Shown here: positions 9,620 through 17,324 of the stretch, piece by piece
How positions within the stretch are numbered: the first letter of the stretch is position 1
Layout: each line of letters starts with the position of its first letter
NCBI RefSeq assembly: GCF_000311725.1
Contig: NZ_HE978513.1
Coordinates: forward strand, 130,367 to 194,366
Source of the DNA: Robertmurraya massiliosenegalensis JC6
GTDB taxonomy: Bacteria; Bacillota; Bacilli; Bacillales; Cytobacillaceae
Direction of reading: 5' to 3'
DNA: 64,000 nucleotides
The notes under the pieces: generated by a model
The model's database searches: none
Told to the model about the DNA's origin: nothing
The model's input: only the letters and a program-made list of their open reading frames with translations
Made by a program: the position numbers and the translations under genes

Positions 9620-9633
9620 TGAAAACGTTTACA
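9620..9633 (+). promoter_or_regulatory. cre box (CcpA site)
   Basis: TGAAAACGTTTACA matches the Bacillus cre consensus TGWAANCGNTNWCA at every position. It ends 4 bp before the ribosome site of the esterase gene at 9651, a position expected to repress transcription when glucose is present. Seen: the match. Inferred: CcpA control. Confidence 0.75.
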
Positions 9634-9650
9634 AAAAAAGGAGTGTTAGT

Positions 9651-10607
9651 ATGAAAAAACGAGTAGACCCTGAATTATTAGCAAGCTTGGAAATGTTTCA
9701 AGACCTCGATTTACGACCAGAGTTTTTACCAGCACTAAGAGAAGGAATGGACCAAATGAGACCACCTACAATGGTTGATGAAGCCATTTCATTAACAGAA
9801 GAAGTGATCGCAGGTCCTGATGCCAATCCATTGCGACTAAGAATTTATCGCCCGAAATCCAATAACGAAACCTTACCTGTTTTGTATTGGATTCATGGTG
9901 GCGGTTATATCTTAGGTTCAGTTGAAGACAATGACGATCTTTGTATGAAATTCGTAAAAGATGCTGGCTGTGTGGTCGTTTCTGTAGATTACCGATTAGC
10001 TCCCGAGAATCCTTATCCAGCGCCCATTGAGGATTGTTACACAGGATTAAAATGGGTTGCTGATAATGCAGAGTCACTAAACATAGATTCAAACCGTATA
10101 GGTGTTGCAGGAGCTAGTGCCGGCGGCGGATTAACAGCCGCATTGACACTGTTAGCACGCGATCGTAAATATCCGTCTCTATGTTTCCAAATGCCACTCT
10201 ATCCAATGATTGATGACCGAAATCATACTCCTTCTACCCATGAAATAAAAGAAGGTATGGTTTGGAATCAAAAGACAAACGAAGCGGGCTGGAAAATGTA
10301 CTTAGGAGATTTATATGGAACGGAAAATATCCCTTCCTATGCTGCCCCTGCCCGTGCAGAAGATTATAGTAATTTACCTTACACGTACACTTGTGTAGGT
10401 CAATTAGATCCATTCCGCAGTGAAACACTCACCTATGTAACTAAACTTGCCGAAGCGGGTGTTGATATTGAGTTTCACTTATATCCTGGAGCCTACCACG
10501 GTTTTGAGGGGTTAAGTCCGAACGCAGCACTATCTGTTCGCGCTTTGAACGAATATGTAAACGCAGTTAAGATAGCTTTCAATAGAGATTCTAAGGTAAA
10601 TGTGTAA
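9651..10607 (+). CDS. Alpha/beta hydrolase, HSL-type esterase
   Basis: This 318-residue carboxylesterase-like protein has the oxyanion motif HGGGYILGS (about 83–91), VDYRLAPENPYPAPIED (about 110–126), the nucleophile elbow GASAGG (about 154–159), a late Asp in CVGQLDPFRSE (about 250) and the catalytic His in YHGFEG (about 283). This is the classic hormone-sensitive-lipase (family IV) layout. It probably hydrolyses short-chain esters; the physiological substrate is unknown. The ATG follows AAAGGAGTG. The cre box suggests carbon-catabolite control. No operon partner is visible. Confidence 0.88.
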   Translation: MKKRVDPELLASLEMFQDLDLRPEFLPALREGMDQMRPPTMVDEAISLTEEVIAGPDANPLRLRIYRPKSNNETLPVLYWIHGGGYILGSVEDNDDLCMKFVKDAGCVVVSVDYRLAPENPYPAPIEDCYTGLKWVADNAESLNIDSNRIGVAGASAGGGLTAALTLLARDRKYPSLCFQMPLYPMIDDRNHTPSTHEIKEGMVWNQKTNEAGWKMYLGDLYGTENIPSYAAPARAEDYSNLPYTYTCVGQLDPFRSETLTYVTKLAEAGVDIEFHLYPGAYHGFEGLSPNAALSVRALNEYVNAVKIAFNRDSKVNV

Positions 10608-10939
10608 ATATTTTTAAAGAAAGAGCTGTCTGGAAAGAACACTTCTATAGCAATCGGAGTATTTCCAGTTAAATGTAAAATGGAGACTATTGTGGAGAAA
10701 ATAGGGGAAGTTATTCCGCTCTCAATGACTTGCACATTCTTTATTACATTCTTTGCAGAAGCTGAGGAAACTCCGAATTGCTCCTGAAACTTTGTCATAA
10801 ATAATGCAAGGGAATGCTTTAGTTGTTGTCATGAAGAGTGAAAAACACTTCCCATAAAAATGATAAATTTAAAACCCGTTTTTAGCATTCTCATTTAACC
10901 AACATCTCTTAAAAGTATTATTGTATGTATGAATAATCT
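10608..10939. other. Gene-free stretch with a possible remnant
   Basis: No convincing gene is present. The minus strand from 10798 to about 10605 reads openly and has a non-random look (SSASAKNVIKNVQ, GITSPIFSTIVSI), perhaps the tail of a decayed gene, but the frame then runs antisense into the esterase and has no ribosome site. I cannot name a family. Confidence 0.3.
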
Positions 10940-10973
10940 CATAGCATAGGCAATGATCATTGCCTATGCTATG
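10940..10973. terminator. Perfect 34-bp palindrome
   Basis: The two 17-base arms are exact reverse complements (CATAGCATAGGCAATGA and its complement), with no loop bases. It lies 8 bp past the end of the TasA-like gene. It has no T-run on either side, so it is not a textbook terminator; it could be a 3'-end stabiliser or a protein site. The type given is the nearest available. Confidence 0.5.
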
Positions 10974-10980
10974 AATCAAC

Positions 10981-11889
10981 TTAGTTTGCTAAAAACCAAT
11001 CATATAGAACTTGTGATTCGATCGAGAGAAACGGAGCTAATGTTTTATCGAAATATAACACTCCATTTGTTGAAGTATCAACAACACTTGTTCTCCATAT
11101 TTGTGTTTCGCTCGCATAGTACTCTTTGTCCGTATACACTCGATACCAAGTTGTACCATTTTCAACACTCTCAATCACTTTAAAGTCTCCAACTTTGTTT
11201 TCAAAATCACTTGTTCCGTCACCCATCGTTACTTCAATCACTTTGTAGCCTTGATCATTTATATAGAAATTAACTTCTTTATTTGTTGTCGTTCTTGTTG
11301 AACCATTCGGTGTTGCTTTAAAAATAATATCTCCAGTATAGTATGGTGGTCCTGCTGGCTCCTCTTCAGGGTCCACCTGAGAAGCAACAACCTCTAACTT
11401 AATATTCCCCTTTGCACCTTGGAAATCGATATCATTGTCACTATGTGGCCAATCAACTAGTATTCTATAACTCTCTGTATCACTTTCTGGTCTAAATGTT
11501 GTTGAATAATCAACATCGACCCACTGATTATTAATGGATCTTTGGAGAGTCAATTCAATAGGAGAATTGTTTCCAAATAGTTTTCCACTTGGTTCTAAGT
11601 TCACCATGTACTCCACTGGTAGAGTAGTATTATTTTTATTAATTTGGAAGCTATAGGCTTCTATCGTTTCCATTCCAGGGATTAAATCCTCTCCTAGATC
11701 AAATTGACGATTCCCAATGGTCTCTCCATTTCCATTCACAGCTTCAACATCAAACTTGGCTGCAACTGCTACGTTTTTATCACTCGTAAAACTTTTACTA
11801 AAGTAGGCAATCGTACCAATTGTTGCAATGGCTAACATGAGTACTCCAACAAGACTAATAGCTAACTTATGCTTTTTAATAAAATTCAT
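10981..11889 (-). CDS. TasA/camelysin-like exported protein
   Basis: The N-terminus (lysine-rich, then LAISLVGVLMLAIATIGTIAYFS) is the SipW-dependent signal type found in TasA and camelysin. The next ~150 residues keep TasA-like features: an early AAKFDVEAVNG strand, a PGMETIEAYSFQI block and a KLEVVASQV strand. About 120 extra C-terminal residues, with no match I recognise, follow a proline/glutamate hinge (EEEPAGPP, about 182). The start is one of three tandem ATGs behind AGGAG; I took the third. The SipW gene lies immediately upstream in the same direction. It is probably a fibre-forming or cell-surface protein; protease activity, as once proposed for camelysin, is not shown by the sequence. 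Confidence 0.7.
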   Translation of the reverse strand: MNFIKKHKLAISLVGVLMLAIATIGTIAYFSKSFTSDKNVAVAAKFDVEAVNGNGETIGNRQFDLGEDLIPGMETIEAYSFQINKNNTTLPVEYMVNLEPSGKLFGNNSPIELTLQRSINNQWVDVDYSTTFRPESDTESYRILVDWPHSDNDIDFQGAKGNIKLEVVASQVDPEEEPAGPPYYTGDIIFKATPNGSTRTTTNKEVNFYINDQGYKVIEVTMGDGTSDFENKVGDFKVIESVENGTTWYRVYTDKEYYASETQIWRTSVVDTSTNGVLYFDKTLAPFLSIESQVLYDWFLAN

Positions 11890-12010
11890 CATCATTTCTC
11901 CTATCTCCAATTATTTTTAAACCTAATAAAATACATAACGAACCTCAATAAAGAACAAAAAGAATAAAAAAATAATCAACTTTTCCTTTGCCATCACCTC
12001 CTAAAATTGC

Positions 12011-12553
12011 TCATCGAATCACTTGTTCTTGCTTCTTTGCTGTTACCATTTTTTTGATGATGCTTACAATCAACGAAAGAAATAGTATGCTAGTTATGGT
12101 AATAAGGCCTAATGGGCTTTTTACAAACTTTAGTAGGAAACCTAATTTCGGTATCTTAACCATAACAGAACCAACGATTTGATCGGGATGAACAAGAGCT
12201 TCATCCACTACGTTATTGGCATCTCCTTTTGTTTGAAACAGGCTTGTCCCATTTCTATTCACCACATCCACTATGCGATGTGTTACAAATGTTCCACTCT
12301 CTTTTCGATAAGTCACCACATCATCGATCATTGGTTCATCTGTAGAATACGGACGGATGATGATAAAATCTCCTTGAGTAAACCCTGGTTCCATGCTCCC
12401 CGTTAAAATAGTAAGCATATTGAATCCGAAAATGGACGGTAATGAATCAGAATTCCTAGTAGATTGAATGAAGGAATAGAGCGAGAGTAATAGAACGATT
12501 ACGAGTAATAGTGAAAATAAATTTGCAATGATTTTGAAGGTTCTCTTAATCAT
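12011..12553 (-). CDS. SipW-type (ER-type) signal peptidase I
   Basis: This 180-residue membrane protease has a first transmembrane segment at about 11–29 and a second near 145–165. The nucleophile Ser is in TGSMEPG (S53). It uses the ER-type Ser–His arrangement rather than Ser–Lys: TH at 91–92 and KGD at 110–111, as in B. subtilis SipW. It should process the TasA-like product encoded 120 bp downstream. The frame opens at 12610, but the ATG at 12553 behind AAAGGGGGG is the likely start. It is a paralog of the peptidase at 41508, and both are paired with TasA-like substrates. Confidence 0.85.
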   Translation of the reverse strand: MIKRTFKIIANLFSLLLVIVLLLSLYSFIQSTRNSDSLPSIFGFNMLTILTGSMEPGFTQGDFIIIRPYSTDEPMIDDVVTYRKESGTFVTHRIVDVVNRNGTSLFQTKGDANNVVDEALVHPDQIVGSVMVKIPKLGFLLKFVKSPLGLITITSILFLSLIVSIIKKMVTAKKQEQVIR

Positions 12554-12592
12554 AAGCCCCCCTTTAAATTTAAAAATGACAAAGAATCTTTT

Positions 12593-12608
12593 GTTCTTTA
12601 CTAAGAAC
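12593..12608. promoter_or_regulatory. Putative SinR-type boxes
   Basis: GTTCTTT (12593–12599) matches the B. subtilis SinR box GTTCTYT. TAAGAAC (12602–12608) is a near match in the opposite sense, 2 bp away. They lie about 40 bp upstream of the SipW start. A further AAAGAAC is at 11950–11956, before the TasA-like gene. The motif is short, so chance is possible; the same arrangement upstream of tasA at 43802 raises its weight. Confidence 0.45.
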
Positions 12609-12681
12609 ACTATAAGAAAAGTATAAGCTTACTTCGTTCGTTATACAAGTCCTAATGTTCTAAATAGTAAAAATGACATTT

Positions 12682-12711
12682 AAAAAAACTACTAAGCATC
12701 CAGCCTAGCAG
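12682..12711 (-). terminator. Terminator of the 47-residue membrane protein
   Basis: Read on the minus strand, a 9-bp stem with G–U pairs (CTGCTAGGC/GCTTAGTAG, five-base loop) is followed by seven T. It lies 40 bp after the stop at 12751. Confidence 0.75.
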
Positions 12712-12750
12712 TTCAAAAAATTTTTTAGAAAAAACTTAACACAATTACAC

Positions 12751-12894
12751 CTAGTCCTTTTTCTGCTCTTTCATTTCCTCTAACAAGGCGATGATTTTTT
12801 TATTTTGCACAATTAAAGTTTCGTTCTGACCCCTCATTTTGGCAAAATCAAATAGGAAAACGATTAATATAACAACTACGAATATTACGAGCAT
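12751..12894 (-). CDS. Small single-pass membrane protein, 47 aa
   Basis: The reading frame starts with ATG at 12894 behind GGGGAGAGG and ends with TAG at 12751. The product begins MLVIFVVVILIVFLFDF, a single membrane segment, followed by a charged helical tail (IIALLEEMKEQKKD). A good ribosome site, codon use and its own terminator support a real gene. Similar tiny proteins with one membrane helix and a short coiled tail are common in Bacillus; no function is assigned. It precedes the SipW/TasA-like pair in the same direction but is separated from it by a terminator. Confidence 0.65.
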   Translation of the reverse strand: MLVIFVVVILIVFLFDFAKMRGQNETLIVQNKKIIALLEEMKEQKKD

Positions 12895-13023
12895 GTCCTC
12901 TCCCCATTCATCAAGTGATTTGACCCCGATAATCCTTTAAGCTGGGGTGAACTATGAATCTAGCATAGCTTAGAATAGAGGGTATTTCCATAAAATCAAT
13001 TGGATTCTTTAAACAAAACAAAA

Positions 13024-13048
13024 AACAGCCCAATCAAATTGAGCTGTT
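13024..13048 (-). terminator. Terminator of gndA
   Basis: AACAGC and GCTGTT flank an inner AAT/ATT pairing, giving a stem of about 11 bp just past the gndA stop. An A-run on the plus strand at 13012–13025 becomes the U-tract on the minus strand. Confidence 0.8.
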
Positions 13049-13059
13049 CGTTTTTATTG

Positions 13060-14469
13060 TTAATCTAACCATTCCGTATGGAAAATACCTTCCTTGTCGA
13101 CACGTTGATACGTGTGAGCACCAAAGTAATCACGTTGTGCTTGAAGTAGATTTGCTGGTAATGTTTCGGTTCTGTAGCTATCGTAGTAAGATAATGCCGC
13201 TGAGAAACATGGAACAGGAATTCCGTTTTGAACGGCTACTGCGATAATCTCACGTAAAGCGTATTGATAGCTTTCGACAATTTCCTTGAAATATGGATCA
13301 AGAAGAAGATTCTTTAGACCTGCTTCTCGATCATAGGCATCTTTAATTTTTTGTAAGAATTGAGCCCGAATTATACAGCCGCCACGGAAAATCATAGCGA
13401 TATCTCCGTATTGTAAATCCCAATTATACTCTTCAGAAGCTGCTCTCATTTGCGCAAATCCTTGTGCATAAGAACAAATTTTACTCATATAAAGCGCCTT
13501 ACGAACGGATTCGATAAAGCTTGCTCGGTCACCTGAGAACGGCGTTACTTCAGGGCCATTTAATACTTTACTTGCTGCCACACGCTCATCCTTCATCGCT
13601 GAAATGAAACGAGCGAACACAGACTCTGTAATAATTGGCAGTGGAACGCCTAAGTCAAGAGCACTTTGGCTTGTCCATTTCCCCGTGCCTTTTTGACCTG
13701 CTGTATCAAGGATGACATCAACCATCGGTTTACCTGTTTCATCATCCTTTTTCTTGAAGATGTCTGCTGTGATTTCGATTAAGTAGCTATCAAGCTCGCC
13801 CTTATTCCAATCAGCAAACACTTCATGAAGCTCTTCTGCAGTAAGTCCTAGGACATTTTTTAATAAAAAGTAGGACTCAGAAATAAGTTGCATATCTCCA
13901 TATTCGATTCCGTTGTGAACCATTTTGACGTAATGACCTGCACCATCTGGGCCAATATAAGTCGTACAAGGCTCATCATTTACTTTTGCCGAAATATCTT
14001 TAAAAATAGGTGCAACTAATTCATACGCCTCTTTTTGCCCACCAGGCATGATCGAAGGCCCCTTTAAAGCGCCCTCTTCTCCACCAGAAACTCCTGTTCC
14101 GATGAAATGAATGCCAAGCTCACTTAATTCCTTATTACGTCTTTGCGTATCAACGAAGAAAGTGTTTCCACCATCGATTAAAATATCCCCTTTTTCTAAA
14201 TGAGGCTTTAATTGTTCAATGGTTGCATCTGTAGGTCCACCCGCTTTAACCATTAACATAATTTTGCGTGGTTTTTCAAGTGACTCGACGAACTCTTCAA
14301 TTGTATATGTACCAACGAAATTACGGCCTTCTACTTCCTTTAACATCTCATCCGTTTTTTCACGCGAACGATTGTAAACAGAAACGGAATATCCTCTGCT
14401 TTCAATATTCATCGCTAGGTTTTTTCCCATTACGGCGAGCCCAATTACACCAAATTGTTGTTTTGTCAT
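13060..14469 (-). CDS. gndA: 6-phosphogluconate dehydrogenase, decarboxylating
   Basis: GndA converts 6-phosphogluconate to ribulose-5-phosphate and CO2 with NADP+, following Zwf. Domains are an N-terminal Rossmann fold ([14 protein letters not shown], about 8–21) with NRSREK selecting NADP, then the signature [14 protein letters not shown] near 252–265 and the helical C-terminal domain ([13 protein letters not shown]). Starting at the ATG at 14469 (MTKQQFG, behind AAGGGAAG) gives 469 residues, the same as the Bacillus enzyme; the longer frame to 14508 is not supported. B. subtilis keeps gndA next to zwf and dinB. Confidence 0.95.
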   Translation of the reverse strand: MTKQQFGVIGLAVMGKNLAMNIESRGYSVSVYNRSREKTDEMLKEVEGRNFVGTYTIEEFVESLEKPRKIMLMVKAGGPTDATIEQLKPHLEKGDILIDGGNTFFVDTQRRNKELSELGIHFIGTGVSGGEEGALKGPSIMPGGQKEAYELVAPIFKDISAKVNDEPCTTYIGPDGAGHYVKMVHNGIEYGDMQLISESYFLLKNVLGLTAEELHEVFADWNKGELDSYLIEITADIFKKKDDETGKPMVDVILDTAGQKGTGKWTSQSALDLGVPLPIITESVFARFISAMKDERVAASKVLNGPEVTPFSGDRASFIESVRKALYMSKICSYAQGFAQMRAASEEYNWDLQYGDIAMIFRGGCIIRAQFLQKIKDAYDREAGLKNLLLDPYFKEIVESYQYALREIIAVAVQNGIPVPCFSAALSYYDSYRTETLPANLLQAQRDYFGAHTYQRVDKEGIFHTEWLD

Positions 14470-14602
14470 TCTTGTTACTTCCCTTCTTACCTTGAAATAC
14501 GATTGCATCGTGAATCCACTTTACTTTAGCAAGAAATACGCAAAGATGCAAAAATATAAGTTTCCTGTCATTAGTTTGTCATAAAGTGGCTGAAAAATGA
14601 GC

Positions 14603-15877
14603 CTATTGAGAATCCTTTTTCTTTTTTTCGATTTGCAGAAAATCTTTATTAAAACTCGTTTCTGTTCCAATTTGGCGTTTCTGCTCATGGGAAAGATGGC
14701 TTGCCTGCTCGATGATGTGGGCCCCGAATTTTTCCTTTAACTTTGATACTGTTTCTATTAGCGGCTCTTTTTTCGCATCCTTTTCATAAGAAAAAAGGTC
14801 GAGCTGTTTCACGGCATGATCATGTTCCACCAAATCTGTCCCTGTAATCCCTAAAAGGCGAACTGCATCCCCTGTCCAGTTCAAGACAAGCATTTGCTTC
14901 GCTAATTGTAAAATGTCATCTTGTGCAGAAACGGGATTCAATAATTTCTTACTTCTCGTCACCGTTTTTCGATCCTTATAACGAATCGTAATTCCTAATG
15001 ACGTCGCCATGACTTTTTTCCGTTTCAGGCGTACGGATACCTTTTCTGCCAACCCTTCTAACACACGAAAAAGTTCCTGCTGATTGGAAATGTCTTTTGG
15101 CAAAGTTGTCGAATTTCCAATACTTTTAAAATCTGAGATGGCATCAGGGTCAACAAGGCGATTGTCGTTCCCATTTGCTCTTTCTTTTAAACGGATTCCA
15201 TTGATCCCTAGTAAGGCTTTAAGCTGAATTTCATTTCCTTTTGCTAAATCCCCGATCGTGTAAATTCCTATTCCTTTTAATTTCTCCGCTGTCTTCTTGC
15301 CAACCCCATGCATTTCCCCTGCCTCCATCGGCCAAAGCACAGTTGGAATATCCCTTTTTCTTAAGACGGTAATCCCTAAAGGCTTCTTCATATCTGAAGC
15401 CATTTTGGCTAGAAACTTATTCGGAGCAATGCCAATACTACATGGCAAATCAAGCTGCCGAATGAGGCGCTTTTGAATTTGCTCGGCAATTTCAAGAGGC
15501 GTTCCTAATTCATAGCTTTCCGTAATATCCATATAACCTTCATCAATCGATACGGGCTCCACAAGCTTTGAAAATTGATTCAAAAGCTCGAACATCCCCA
15601 TCGAAGCTGCTCGGTACCGATCGAAATTTGGTTTTTTCACAATCAACTGCGGACAAAGTTTTTTTGCCTCCCATAGGGGCATCGTCGTCTTCACACCAAA
15701 TTTCCTCGCCTCATAACTACATGTAACAATAATTCCCCGTCTTTCCTCAGGATTCCCTGCAATCGCTAGAGGCTTTCCTTTCAATGAAGGATCATAAGCC
15801 ATTTCCACCGAGGCATAGAAGCTATTCATATCCACATGCAAGATCACTCGACCATTTTTCGGATACATGTTTTTCAT
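14603..15877 (-). CDS. dinB: DNA polymerase IV (Y-family)
   Basis: DinB is a translesion polymerase without proofreading. The 424-residue protein has the palm motifs HVDMNSFYASVE (about 14–25) and PVSIDEGYMDI (about 109–119), whose Asp/Glu bind the metals. A helix-hairpin-helix region (HGVGKKTAEKLKGIGI, about 190–205) and the little-finger domain follow. A beta-clamp-binding motif QLDLF is visible near residue 367. The two starts MKNM and MYPK are both possible. It follows gndA upstream, as in B. subtilis (yqjH–yqjI). A short piece of its 5' coding region is duplicated at about 16983–17027. Confidence 0.93.
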   Translation of the reverse strand: MKNMYPKNGRVILHVDMNSFYASVEMAYDPSLKGKPLAIAGNPEERRGIIVTCSYEARKFGVKTTMPLWEAKKLCPQLIVKKPNFDRYRAASMGMFELLNQFSKLVEPVSIDEGYMDITESYELGTPLEIAEQIQKRLIRQLDLPCSIGIAPNKFLAKMASDMKKPLGITVLRKRDIPTVLWPMEAGEMHGVGKKTAEKLKGIGIYTIGDLAKGNEIQLKALLGINGIRLKERANGNDNRLVDPDAISDFKSIGNSTTLPKDISNQQELFRVLEGLAEKVSVRLKRKKVMATSLGITIRYKDRKTVTRSKKLLNPVSAQDDILQLAKQMLVLNWTGDAVRLLGITGTDLVEHDHAVKQLDLFSYEKDAKKEPLIETVSKLKEKFGAHIIEQASHLSHEQKRQIGTETSFNKDFLQIEKKKKDSQ

Positions 15878-15989
15878 CCCGTCAACACTTCCAAGAATAG
15901 AGATTCATATAGGTTTATTTTAGCACACGTTCGTTTATCGGCATAAAAAAGAAGAGCGTGATAAAGCTCCCCCTCAACTTTCATGTTAA

Positions 15990-16180
15990 GTTGAAAAAAA
16001 GATGATGCTGAACAAAACGAAAATGATGATCCAGCTTTCGAGCAAACATTCTCGTAAAAAAAGACTCTTTACTAAAAACTTTTATCGTATTAATTCCGTT
16101 AATTGTTTCTTGAGTGGAATTTAATATCTTTGAAAAGCTTTCCCGCTCTTTTCTCGAATTTTCTCTTGTTTTTTTATTAT
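15990..16180 (-). pseudogene. ABC exporter transmembrane-domain remnant
   Basis: The minus-strand frame encodes a fragment with SKILNSTQETINGINTIKVF followed by SKESFFTRMFARKLDHH, the typical stretch of an ABC exporter membrane domain (Q-E-x-I-x-G-I-x-x-I-K-x-F). Nothing else of the gene is left: downstream it ends in FFNLT and a stop, and upstream it is cut by the first unit of the 52-bp array at 16186. I read it as a gene largely removed when the repeat zone formed. Confidence 0.6.
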
Positions 16181-16185
16181 CTGGC

Positions 16186-16724
16186 GGATTCGGACAACAT
16201 CGCCGATTCACCCTGCTTCTCTGTCCGAATATCTGCCGGATTCGGACAAGATTAGCGATTCACCCTGCTTCCCTGTCCGAATTTCAAGCGGATTCGGACA
16301 ACATTAGCGATTCACCCTGCTTCCCTGTCCGAATTTCAAGCGGATTCGGACAACATCACCGATTCACCCTGCTTCTCTGTCCGAATATCAAGCGGATTCG
16401 GACAACATCGCCGATTCATCCTGCTTCTCTGTCCGAATTTCAAGCGGATTCGGACAACATTAGCGATTCACCCTGCTTCCCTGTCCGAATATCAAGCGGA
16501 TTCGGACAACATCGCCGATTCACCCTGCTTCCCTGTCCGAATATCTGCCGGATTCGGACAAGATTAGCGATTCACCCTGCTTCCCTGTCCGAATTTCAAG
16601 CGGATTCGGACAACATTGCCGATTCACCCCGCTTCTCTGTCCGAATTTCAAGCGGATTCGGACAACATCGCCGATTCACCCTGCTTCTCTGTCCGAATAT
16701 CTGGCGGATTCGGACAACATTAGC
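16186..16724. repeat. 52-bp tandem repeat array, ten units plus a part
   Basis: Units begin with GGATTCGGACAA at 16186 and then at exact 52-bp steps to 16654, with a partial eleventh unit at 16706. Units differ at few positions, mainly in two alternating blocks (TTAGC or CGCC after ACA; TTTCAAGC or TATCTGCC at the end). Each unit holds a 9-bp inverted repeat, ATTCGGACA…TGTCCGAAT, around the conserved GATTCACCCTGCTTC core. Since 52 is not a multiple of three, the open frame through the array cycles through all three readings, so I do not regard it as a protein. There are no unique spacers, so it is not a CRISPR. Confidence 0.95.
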
Positions 16725-16764
16725 CTTTCATGATGTCTGCTCATTAAGCGGAATTTTTCCTGTT

Positions 16765-16843
16765 ATGTTTCATACCGCTACTCCTACCGTTTATACGAAC
16801 ATTAAGTCGAGGGAATTTATAAATTCTTAGACAATTAAAAAAA
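16765..16843. repeat. Trailer repeat at right end of the 52-bp array
   Basis: This segment follows the last array unit by about 40 bp and matches positions 1–80 of the window (shared GTTTATACGAACA, AGTCGAGG, AATTTATAAATTC). It runs into an A-run and then a terminator hairpin, as the other copy does. It seems to be part of the same repeat family as the array. Confidence 0.55.
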
Positions 16844-16882
16844 CTGATCCCAAAAGCTATTAACGATGACTTTTGGAATCAG
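16844..16882. terminator. Terminator hairpin right of the array
   Basis: A 13-bp stem with one mismatch (CTGATCCCAAAAG/CTTTTGGAATCAG, ~13-base loop) has an A-run on its left, so it would terminate minus-strand transcription. It now lies downstream of only a cheW fragment. Confidence 0.7.
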
Positions 16883-16889
16883 CTTTCTG

Positions 16890-17027
16890 TGCTTCGTTCT
16901 CCAATATTCCTCTATTTCTTTGATAACATCGAGTAATATCACTAACAGAGTACGAGATTAGTCGGTCATTTAGAATGGCAACGTTAGTGGCTTTCCTTTC
17001 AATAAAGGTTCATAAGCCGTTTCCACT
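16890..17027 (-). pseudogene. Scar made of cheW and dinB fragments
   Basis: Positions ~16890–16981 resemble the 3' part of the CheW-like gene (17755–17866): TTCGTTCTCC, TATTTCTTT, CACTAACA and AGTCGGYCAT recur in order, with a deletion. Directly after, at 16982–17027, GGCTTTCCTTTCAAT(A/G)AAGG and CATAAGCC(A/G)TTTCCAC match the 5' coding part of dinB (15770–15816). Both pieces keep the minus orientation. This is a joint of two decayed duplicates and encodes nothing now. Confidence 0.75.
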
Positions 17028-17042
17028 ATAGTTACTAAAAAT

Positions 17043-17108
17043 GTAAAGTCAACTTGACTTATAGCGAGAAAACAATGTAAAGTAGACTTAACGTAAAGCT
17101 GACTTTAC
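17043..17108. promoter_or_regulatory. Three repeated operator-like palindromes
   Basis: GTAAAGTCAACTT (17043–17055), GTAAAGTAGACTT (17077–17089) and GTAAAGCTGACTTTAC (17093–17108) share a GTAAAGTNNACTT core and are near-palindromic. They end 16 bp before the XRE start. Such boxes are expected for autoregulation by the small HTH protein. Seen: the repeats. Inferred: the binding protein. Confidence 0.6.
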
Positions 17109-17124
17109 TTATGTGGGTGATATA

Positions 17125-17322
17125 GTGAAAAATAATATTAGAGATTTGCGTGCAATTCATTACTTAACTCAGGATGAATTAGCTGAACGATTAGAAGTTT
17201 CAAGACAAACGATCATTTCGCTTGAAAAGGAACGGTATAATCCATCTATAACGCTTGCTTTCAAACTTGCAAAAGTATTCAATTGTCAAATTGAAGAAAT
17301 TTTTACTTATGAGGAGGAATAA
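17125..17322 (+). CDS. XRE-family small transcriptional regulator
   Basis: This 65-residue protein is essentially one Cro/CI helix-turn-helix (LTQDELAERLEVSRQTIISLE, about 14–34, then NPSITLAFKLAKVF). It matches the small YgzD/PspF-unrelated class of Bacillus regulators commonly paired with a membrane protein. The frame opens with GTG at 17113, but the GTG at 17125 has GGTGAT at the right distance and begins with MKNNIRDLR, typical of this class, so I chose it. The stop is followed 2 bp later by the membrane protein gene. Probably autoregulated through the boxes just upstream. Confidence 0.85.
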   Translation: MKNNIRDLRAIHYLTQDELAERLEVSRQTIISLEKERYNPSITLAFKLAKVFNCQIEEIFTYEEE

Positions 17323-17324
17323 CT

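Noticed and set aside
10493-10798. A 101-codon frame on the minus strand
   Set aside because: It runs antisense into the esterase and lacks a ribosome site; only its first ~60 residues look non-random, so I noted it as a possible remnant and did not call a gene.
10981-12553. A prophage or integrative element around the second TasA-like locus
   Set aside because: No integrase, att-like direct repeats or phage genes are visible on either side.
16186-16724. A CRISPR array
   Set aside because: The whole 52-bp unit repeats; there are no unique spacers, and no cas genes are near.
16114-16830. A 238-codon open frame on the plus strand across the tandem array
   Set aside because: The 52-bp period is not a multiple of three, the frame starts inside an antisense gene remnant without a ribosome site, and the product is only the repeat read in three phases.
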